Shown: one piece after another, positions 13,632 to 19,072 of the stretch
Layout of the letters: each line of letters starts with the position of its first letter
Numbering within the stretch: the first letter of the stretch is position 1
Source: an uncultured Oscillospiraceae bacterium
Lineage (GTDB): Bacteria > Bacillota > Clostridia > Oscillospirales > Acutalibacteraceae
Assembly (NCBI GenBank): GCA_900540295.1
Contig: UQFM01000032.1
Span: 1-19,072, forward strand
Direction: 5' to 3'
Length of the DNA: 19,072 nucleotides
Made by a program: the position numbers and the translations under genes
Notes under the pieces: model-generated
Database searches by the model: none
What the model saw: only the letters and a program-made list of their open reading frames with translations
Told to the model about the DNA's origin: nothing

Positions 13632-14354
13632 ATGCCTCGTTACATACGAAATTTATCTGAGAGCAACACCTACCATATTGTTCTAAAGGGTATGAACGCA
13701 CAAGACATTTTCTTGGATGCGCAAGACCATTTGAATTTTTTGCAAATTCTGAAAAAATCTTGCACAGCTTACAACGCGTCCCTTTACGCGTATTGCTTAA
13801 TGCGCAATCACGTGCATTTGCTTGTACACTTTTCGGAAAATAATATGGCACAAATGTTCAAGTCCTTTGGAGCATCCTTTGTATTCCGATACAATACGAA
13901 ATATAATCGGGTCGGCGGGCTGTTTAACGGGCGGTATTACAGCAAAGCGGTTGAAGATGATACCTATTTGCTGACGGTTTTGAAATACATACATTACAAT
14001 CCCGTAAAAGCAGGGCTGTGCAACAATCCGGCAGATTGGGAATGGTCGAGCTATCGGGAATATTTTGCAGACACCGCTCAATTTGCTGATACGGATTTTA
14101 TTAAGCAAATGCTCACTGAAAAGCAATTTTTAGAATTGCATCAAATTGTACAGCAAGATGTTTTCGACCGTTTGGTGATTGACCAAAGTGTATGGAAGGT
14201 CAGTGATCAAGAATTGAAAAACATTATAGGCGTGCTTCGGGACTCTTACAGCACGGATGCGCTTGCAATACAATTCAAACGCGCAAAAATCCCTGCGTAC
14301 CGAATCGCGAAATTGCTTGGCATCCCGCGTGACGGTGTATACAAAATTCCGTAA
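13632..14354 (+). CDS. REP-associated tyrosine transposase (RAYT, Y1_Tnp)
   Basis: A 240-residue single-strand DNA transposase of the IS200-like HUH family. RAYTs cut and join at REP palindromes near their own genes; they are usually single-copy and domesticated. The metal-binding HUH motif is H60-V61-H62 in LMRNHVHLLVHFSE. The RAYT signature KYIHYNPVKAGL (118-129) holds the candidate catalytic tyrosine (Y119, alternatively Y122), followed by WEWSSYREY. The C-terminus (RAKIPAYRIAKLLGIPRDGV) looks like a helix-turn-helix and ends abruptly. The start follows GGAGG by 4 nt; a longer reading from 13548 would translate the palindrome and is rejected. The gene sits between two matched palindromes, and its stop is inside the right one. 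It separates leuB from leuA. It appears more AT-rich than its neighbours. Confidence 0.95.
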   Translation: MPRYIRNLSESNTYHIVLKGMNAQDIFLDAQDHLNFLQILKKSCTAYNASLYAYCLMRNHVHLLVHFSENNMAQMFKSFGASFVFRYNTKYNRVGGLFNGRYYSKAVEDDTYLLTVLKYIHYNPVKAGLCNNPADWEWSSYREYFADTAQFADTDFIKQMLTEKQFLELHQIVQQDVFDRLVIDQSVWKVSDQELKNIIGVLRDSYSTDALAIQFKRAKIPAYRIAKLLGIPRDGVYKIP

Positions 14355-14379
14355 AAAGGGGACAGTCCCCTTTTTACGG
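14349..14379. repeat. RAYT-flanking palindrome, right copy
   Basis: CCGTAAAAAGGGGA (14349-14362), CAG, and its perfect complement (14366-14379). It is identical to the left copy except that one A-T pair is a G-C pair, changed in both arms. It supplies the RAYT stop codon (14352-14354). Confidence 0.92.
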
Positions 14380-14419
14380 TCAATATGAATAAAAAATCTA
14401 TACAAAAGGAGCATTTCCG

Positions 14420-15490
14420 ATGAGAGAGCATAAAATTGTGGTTTTAAAAGGCGACGGCATCGGTCCCGAAATTGTGGACGAGGCGTTAAAGGTCTTAGAT
14501 GCGGCAGGTGAAAAATTCGGCTTTCAGATGCAGTACGACGAGCGTCTGATGGGCGGCGCGGCGATTGACGCGGTGGGCGTTCCGTTGCCCGAAGAAACCG
14601 TAACTGCCTGCAAGGCGGCGGACTGCGTATTTTTGGGCGCGGTCGGCGGTCCGAAATGGGATACACAGCCGGGAAATAACCGTCCCGAAGCAGGACTTCT
14701 GGGCATTCGCGGCGCGCTGGGGCTGTATGCAAACCTGCGTCCCGCCACCATTTTTGAACCGCTGAAGAGTGCATCGCCTATCAAAGACAGCATCATCGGC
14801 GACAGTCTGGATATTATGGTCGTACGTGAGCTGACGGGCGGTATTTACTTCGGCGAGCGCGGCACTTCCACAGAAAACGGCGTAGAGGTCGCGTATGATA
14901 CCGAAAAATATTCCGTTCCCGAAATTCAGAGAATCGCGCGCACGGCATTTGAGATGGCAATGAAACGGAACAAAAAGCTGACCAGTGTCGATAAGGCGAA
15001 TGTTTTGGATTCTTCCCGACTTTGGAGAAAAACCGTTATTGAAATGTCGAAAGAGTACCCCGAAGTCGAGCTTTCGCATATGTATGTGGACAACTGCGCA
15101 ATGCAGTTGGTGCGCAATCCGAAGCAGTTTGACGTGATTGTCACCTCAAACATTTTCGGCGATATTCTTTCCGACGAGGCTTCGATGATTTCGGGCTCTA
15201 TCGGTATGCTGGCTTCCGCATCGCTTGCCGAGGGCAAATTCGGTCTTTATGAACCGATTCACGGCTCCGCGCCCGATATTGCAGGGCAGGGCATCGCCAA
15301 CCCCTTAGCCACCATTCTTTCGGCGGCAATGATGCTCCGCTACTCTTTGGATGAACCCGAAGCGGCAGACGCGATAGAAGCGGCAGTCAACAAAGCGCTC
15401 GGTACCGCACGCACACCCGATATTTTTGAGGACGGCTTCAAAAAGGTTTCCACCTCGGAAATGGGCGATATTGTCGCGGCGAATCTGTAA
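14420..15490 (+). CDS. leuB: 3-isopropylmalate dehydrogenase
   Basis: A 356-residue LeuB, which oxidises and decarboxylates 3-isopropylmalate to 4-methyl-2-oxopentanoate with NAD+ in leucine synthesis. Seen: VVLKGDGIGPEIV at the N-terminus, GAVGGPKWD, substrate-binding RELTGGIYFGERG, the VDKANVLDSSRLWR segment with the catalytic lysine, the metal-binding NIFGDILSDEASM, and GLYEPIHGSAPDIAGQGIANP for NAD binding. Length is normal. AAAAGGAG is about 8 nt before the ATG. It is 65 nt after the RAYT stop; no separate promoter is obvious, so expression likely relies on read-through from leuA past the two palindromes. leuC and leuD are not adjacent. Confidence 0.98.
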   Translation: MREHKIVVLKGDGIGPEIVDEALKVLDAAGEKFGFQMQYDERLMGGAAIDAVGVPLPEETVTACKAADCVFLGAVGGPKWDTQPGNNRPEAGLLGIRGALGLYANLRPATIFEPLKSASPIKDSIIGDSLDIMVVRELTGGIYFGERGTSTENGVEVAYDTEKYSVPEIQRIARTAFEMAMKRNKKLTSVDKANVLDSSRLWRKTVIEMSKEYPEVELSHMYVDNCAMQLVRNPKQFDVIVTSNIFGDILSDEASMISGSIGMLASASLAEGKFGLYEPIHGSAPDIAGQGIANPLATILSAAMMLRYSLDEPEAADAIEAAVNKALGTARTPDIFEDGFKKVSTSEMGDIVAANL

Positions 15491-15514
15491 GATACAATTT
15501 ATAAAGGCAACAAG

Positions 15515-15552
15515 AAAAACCATCTCGGTGCGATTTACCGAGATGGTTTTTT
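15515..15552. terminator. Bidirectional terminator between leuB and argS
   Basis: AAAACCATCTCGGT (15516-15529) pairs perfectly with 15537-15550 around a 7-nt loop, with T6 on the plus strand and T5 on the minus strand. It closes the leucine unit and, about 180 nt beyond its stop, the argS operon. Confidence 0.9.
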
Positions 15553-15625
15553 ATATGCATATGGAAATGTTTTTTAAGACCGTAAGACGTGCCCCCAGCG
15601 CCCGCGAGGTCTGATAAAATTTCAC

Positions 15626-15709
15626 GGAACAACACAGAGGTTGTTCCCTACTGTTTACCAAATTTACTTTGTGCCATGTGAGATTCTTCGCCTACGCTCA
15701 GAATGACAG
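15626..15709. repeat. Dispersed repeat block after leuB
   Basis: A perfect GGAACAAC/GTTGTTCC hairpin (15626-15633 with 15640-15647) followed by CCTAC, then the 42-nt element at 15668-15709 (TTTGTGCCATGTGAGATTCT... ending CAGAATGACAG). The second part nearly matches 9907-9948. The stretch 15553-15625 shows nothing recognisable. Confidence 0.75.
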
Positions 15710-15731
15710 ACAATTGGATTCTTCTAAATAG

Positions 15732-17474
15732 TTACATACTCTCCGGTGCGGAAATTTTGAAGGCGGTCAAAAGATTGACCATGACACTGCGCACGGCGAG
15801 GCAGAGATTCAGACGCGCCTGCATCAGCGCCTCATCCTCTACGGCAATTTTGCACGCATTGTAATACTTATGGAATAATGTGGCAAGATTGGTGGCGTAG
15901 CGCGTGATTTTGGCGGGGTCGTAGTTGTTAGCCGCCAAAATAATTTCATCGGTCAGTGCGGCGAGGTGGCGAATCAGTTCGTGTTCCTCAGGCGCGGTCA
16001 GACGCTCCAATTCCGCAGTCGTACAGGCACGCGGTGTAACGCCGTCCGCCTGCAGTTTTTTGAGAATACTGCAAATACGCGCGTTGGCATACTGACAGTA
16101 ATACACGGGATTCTGCGAATCCTCGCTGACGGCAAGCCCCAAATCAAAATCAATCGTGGAACCCGGCTCACGCACATTGAAGAAAAACCGTGCGGAATCA
16201 ATCGGCACTTCGTCCAAAAGGTCAACAAGCGTGACGGCATTGCCCGTCCGTTTGGAAACCTTGACGGGCTTTCCGTCTTTCATCAGGTTCACCAACTGCA
16301 TCAGCACAATATCCAAACGTCTGCCGTCCAAACCGATGGCGTCCAGCGCGCCCTGCATACGGGCAACATGCCCGTGGTGGTCTGCGCCCCAAACGTCAAT
16401 TGCCTTTTTGAAGCCGCGTGTTTCCAGCTTGTTTCTGTGGTAGGCAATGTCCGCCGCAAAATAGGTCGGATTGCCGTTTTGACGAATCAGCACATCGTCC
16501 TTTAACTCTAACTTATCAATCTGCTCCTGCGTTTTGCCTTGTGCCAACAGCTTTTCGGTCTGCACCTCGATATTTTTGTACCACAGCGCGCCGTCCTTTT
16601 CGTAGGTCTTGCCGTTGGCGGTCAAAATATCAATCACTTCCTGAATCGCACCCTTGTGCAATTCGCTTTCATGGAACCAAACGTCATACTGAATGCGGTA
16701 TTTGCCGAGCGCCTCGCGAAGCCCCGCAATATTTTTCGGCAGTGCAAATGCGACCAGTGCCGCACGGCGCTCCGACTCGGATTTTTCTAAATAGCTTTCG
16801 CCGTATTCCGCCGCAAACTCCTTGGCACGTTCCAAAATATCCGCGCCGTGGTAGCTGTCCTCAGGCAGTTCCACCGCGTCCTCGCCTTTAAAAATCTGCT
16901 GATAGCGAATATCCAGCGACAAACCGAATTTGTCAATCTGATTGCCCGCGTCATTGATGTAAAACTCGCGCGTCACATCATAGCCCGCCATTTCCAGCAC
17001 CGCCGCCAAACAGTCGCCGAGTGCGCCGCCGCGTGCGTTGCCGATGTGCATCGGTCCTGTGGGGTTCGCGGACACAAACTCTACATTGACCTTTTCGCCT
17101 TTGCCGTAATCGCTTTTGCCGTAATCCGCGCCCTTTTCGAGGACGTCCGCCAAAATATCGGCATAAAACGTATCGTTCAGGCGGAAATTGATAAAGCCCG
17201 CCCCCGCCACAGAGCATTCCGAAAAATAGCTGTCGCCGAGGTCGATATATTTTTGAATGGTTTGCGCAATTTTCACAGGCGCGGTGCGGAACACCTTCGC
17301 CCCCACGAACGCCGCGTTGACGGAATAGTCGCCGTTGGCTCTGTCCTGCGGAATTTCCACGTTGAAAGGCGGCATTTGGGCGGCAGGCAGTTCCCCTGCG
17401 GCAGTCGCTTTGCCGATGGCTTCGAGCACCAGCGTGTGCAGTGCATTTTCGGTTTCTTTTACAAGCTTAGACAT
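15732..17474 (-). CDS. argS: Arginyl-tRNA synthetase
   Basis: A 580-residue class I synthetase that charges tRNA-Arg, using ATP and needing the tRNA for arginine activation. The N-terminal additional domain covers about 1-120. The HIGH-type motif is PTGPMHIGNARGG (138-150; HIGN in place of HIGH, common in ArgS). The KMSKS-type loop is KVSKRTGN. The DALR anticodon-binding domain forms the C-terminus, ending in KISAPESM, close to the usual APERM. AAGGAG is 11 nt before the ATG, a little far. It is the last gene of a ddl-DUF1934-argS operon, 21 nt after DUF1934. Nothing is missing. Confidence 0.98.
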   Translation of the reverse strand: MSKLVKETENALHTLVLEAIGKATAAGELPAAQMPPFNVEIPQDRANGDYSVNAAFVGAKVFRTAPVKIAQTIQKYIDLGDSYFSECSVAGAGFINFRLNDTFYADILADVLEKGADYGKSDYGKGEKVNVEFVSANPTGPMHIGNARGGALGDCLAAVLEMAGYDVTREFYINDAGNQIDKFGLSLDIRYQQIFKGEDAVELPEDSYHGADILERAKEFAAEYGESYLEKSESERRAALVAFALPKNIAGLREALGKYRIQYDVWFHESELHKGAIQEVIDILTANGKTYEKDGALWYKNIEVQTEKLLAQGKTQEQIDKLELKDDVLIRQNGNPTYFAADIAYHRNKLETRGFKKAIDVWGADHHGHVARMQGALDAIGLDGRRLDIVLMQLVNLMKDGKPVKVSKRTGNAVTLVDLLDEVPIDSARFFFNVREPGSTIDFDLGLAVSEDSQNPVYYCQYANARICSILKKLQADGVTPRACTTAELERLTAPEEHELIRHLAALTDEIILAANNYDPAKITRYATNLATLFHKYYNACKIAVEDEALMQARLNLCLAVRSVMVNLLTAFKISAPESM

Positions 17475-17495
17475 TTCTGTATTTTCTCCTTGCCT

Positions 17496-17921
17496 TTATT
17501 TCGGTGAAACGGTTAACGTCATACGGTTGTCAATCGGCGCTTGGCTCTGAAAATCGGTAGAATAGCAAAACCGAAGCCGCCCGCCGTCCGCGCGCAAAGC
17601 ATTTTCCACACTTTTGGTATACAAGCCCATGGTCAGCGTGCCGTAAGGCGTCCCGTACACAAAACTGCCGCGTTTGCCCGCCTCGAAGAGCATTTCACTG
17701 CCGAAATTGCCGCTTCGCGTAACCGAGACGGTATCCTGCCCTGTCACGCGCACGGTGGTGTCACAGCGGTTCGTTTCCTCGTCATATTCCGTATAGGTCA
17801 GTAAAAATCCGTCTTCGGTTTGAGACAGTTCCCCGACAACATCCATTTCAATCGTTTCGCTTTGCCCGTCCATCGTCTGCTGATTGCAGATATGAATGAA
17901 TGCATCCATCTTTTTTGCCAT
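17496..17921 (-). CDS. DUF1934 family protein (YwiB-like)
   Basis: A 141-residue protein of the DUF1934 family, predicted as a small lipocalin-like beta-barrel of unknown function. Visible family features are alternating strands such as ETIEMDVVGELSQTEDGFLLTYTE, followed by TTVRVTGQDTVSVTRSG, then GSFVYGTPYGTLTMGLYT, and a final strand SQAPIDNRMTLTV. No signal peptide or membrane segment. In Bacillus subtilis its relative ywiB is also directly upstream of argS, which supports the assignment. It starts 5 nt after the ddl stop and ends 21 nt before argS, so the three are one transcript. The conserved link to argS is unexplained. Confidence 0.85.
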   Translation of the reverse strand: MAKKMDAFIHICNQQTMDGQSETIEMDVVGELSQTEDGFLLTYTEYDEETNRCDTTVRVTGQDTVSVTRSGNFGSEMLFEAGKRGSFVYGTPYGTLTMGLYTKSVENALRADGGRLRFCYSTDFQSQAPIDNRMTLTVSPK

Positions 17922-17926
17922 TTGTC

Positions 17927-18988
17927 TTATTTCTCCTGTGCGAGTTTTAAAAGCCTGTCTAACAGCTTCGGATACGGCACGCCGCTTTGCTCCATCAGCT
18001 TCGGATACATGCTGATGGAAGTAAAGCCCGGCAGGGTATTTATTTCGTTAAACAGCACGCGTCCCGTATTCTTTTCTATAAAGAAATCCACGCGGGAAAG
18101 CCCGCGGCAGCCCATTGCGGTAAAAATCAGCACTGCCATTGCACGCACGGTATTCTGCGTTTCGTCGGAAATTTTCGCAGGGATTTGCAGTTCGCTTTCG
18201 CCGCTTAAATATTTCGCTTCATAGGTATAGAATTCCTCACTCGGGACGATACCGCCGACAACGGATGCCATCGGATTCTCATTGCCGAGCACAGCGCATT
18301 CTATTTCCAACGCGTCAATTGCCTCTTCCAGCACGACCTTGTCGTCCTCTCGGAACGCAATCTCCATCGCCGCGTCGAAATCCGCCTCGGTTTTCACCTT
18401 CGAAATGCCGACGGACGACCCCGCGTTGGCAGGCTTGACGAACAGCGGTAAGCCGAGCTTTTCAATCGCGTCTTTTTTAAATTCATACCCATGCCGCACG
18501 TAATCATGTTTTGTAATGCTACGCCATTTTGCCTGCGGGATTTTCACCGAATCCGCCACAAGATTGGTGACAGCTTTGTCCATGCACATCGCGCTCGAAC
18601 GGGTATCGCACCCGACATACGGAATGCCCGCAATTTCCAAAAGCCCCTGCACCGTGCCGTCCTCGCCGTTTTTGCCGTGCAAAACGGGGAATGCCGCATC
18701 AATCGGAATCAATTCCGTTCCCGCCCCGCGAAATACCAAAAGCCCGCGGTCGCGTCGGTCTGCCGAAATCATGGCTTTCACCAAAGCCTCGGACTGCGCA
18801 GTCCACGCATCGCCCTCCAAGCGTGTCGGGTCACCCTCATACAAAAGCCACTCGCCGTTTTTGGTGATACCGAGCATATATACATTATAGCTGTCACGCG
18901 GTATGTTTGCAATCACAGACGCCGCCGATACACAGGAAACATCGTGCTCGCTCGACACACCGCCGAATAAAACCAGTATGTTTTTCAT
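17927..18988 (-). CDS. ddl: D-alanine--D-alanine ligase
   Basis: A 353-residue ATP-grasp ligase that joins two D-alanines for peptidoglycan precursors in the cytoplasm. Seen: VLFGGVSSEHDVS with the catalytic Glu (E14 region), LHGKNGEDGTVQGLLE (103-118), SSAMCMDK, FVKPANAGSSVGI (183-195) for ATP binding, the omega-loop Lys-Tyr (K259-Y260 in YTYEAKY), SRVDFF and FNEINTLPGFT (313-323). The Lys-Tyr pair fits the D-Ala-D-Ala type, not the VanA-like D-Ala-D-Lac type. The start follows GGGGTGA by about 8 nt. It is first in the ddl-DUF1934-argS operon; its promoter is not in view because adapter begins 57 nt upstream. Confidence 0.97.
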   Translation of the reverse strand: MKNILVLFGGVSSEHDVSCVSAASVIANIPRDSYNVYMLGITKNGEWLLYEGDPTRLEGDAWTAQSEALVKAMISADRRDRGLLVFRGAGTELIPIDAAFPVLHGKNGEDGTVQGLLEIAGIPYVGCDTRSSAMCMDKAVTNLVADSVKIPQAKWRSITKHDYVRHGYEFKKDAIEKLGLPLFVKPANAGSSVGISKVKTEADFDAAMEIAFREDDKVVLEEAIDALEIECAVLGNENPMASVVGGIVPSEEFYTYEAKYLSGESELQIPAKISDETQNTVRAMAVLIFTAMGCRGLSRVDFFIEKNTGRVLFNEINTLPGFTSISMYPKLMEQSGVPYPKLLDRLLKLAQEK

Positions 18989-19044
18989 TGGATTTTCACC
19001 CCGTATTTCCGAAGATTCCGACGCAGAACGCCAAAATATACATA

Positions 19045-19072
19045 CTGTCTCTTATACACATCTGACGCTGCC
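19045..19072 (-). other. Untrimmed Nextera i5-side adapter (artefact)
   Basis: The 19-bp Tn5 mosaic end (19045-19063) reads outward, followed by GACGCTGCC, the start of the reverse complement of the Nextera Read 1 adapter, cut 5 nt short. Genome sequence ends at about 19044. Confidence 0.97.

Noticed and set aside
17927..18988. A vancomycin-resistance type D-Ala-D-Lac ligase
   Set aside because: The omega-loop carries the Lys-Tyr pair of D-Ala-D-Ala ligases, and no vanH, vanX or two-component genes are nearby.

Overview
The window is a fragment of a Bacillota (class Clostridia, probably Oscillospirales-like gut bacterium) genome, closed at both ends by untrimmed Illumina Nextera adapter. The lineage call rests on a sporulation sigma factor SigG, a CIRCE/HrcA-controlled groESL operon, a leucine T-box leader in front of leuA, a DUF5058 membrane protein, DUF1934 beside argS, and intergenic palindromes of the 'GTAGGGGCG' type that I associate with this group. 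Lineage is inferred; there is no rRNA to confirm it.

Layout. 1-44 is adapter. 45-2268 is a minus-strand operon: DUF5058 membrane protein, a second multi-spanning membrane protein, and a GNAT acetyltransferase. 2286-2500 is a block of dispersed palindromic repeats. 2558-4596 is groES-groEL with promoter and a perfect CIRCE, ending in an intrinsic terminator. 4795-5283 is a YbaK-type Cys-tRNA(Pro) deacylase with an odd start codon. 5338-5493 is a lone tRNA-Gln(CUG) on the minus strand with a perfect promoter and a terminator. 5591-8985 is a plus-strand unit: nicotinate phosphoribosyltransferase, inorganic pyrophosphatase (ATGA overlap) and a CapA-family protein. 9052-9825 is sigG. 9824-10249 is a minus-strand unit with one small ORF. 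10308-15552 is the leucine region: promoter, T-box leader (specifier CUC) with a long hairpin inserted in Stem I, leuA, a Tam-like SAM methyltransferase, a REP-associated tyrosine transposase (RAYT) between two matched palindromes, leuB and a bidirectional terminator. 15732-18988 is a minus-strand operon: ddl, DUF1934, argS. 19045-19072 is adapter.

How the genes work together. The pncB-ppa pair makes biochemical sense because NAPRTase releases the pyrophosphate that PPase removes. In the leucine region, uncharged tRNA-Leu should open the T-box and allow leuA and, if transcription passes the palindromes, leuB to be expressed. leuC and leuD are not in this window.

Most worth a second look: the hairpin of about 160 nt in the T-box apical loop together with an unusually long tract before leuA; the RAYT whose two flanking palindromes differ by a matched change in both arms and supply the stop codons of the gene in front and of the RAYT itself; the methyltransferase placed between leuA and leuB; the DUF5058/membrane/GNAT operon; and the small minus-strand gene with its own promoter and terminator. 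I did not find a CRISPR array, a recognisable defence system or a prophage.
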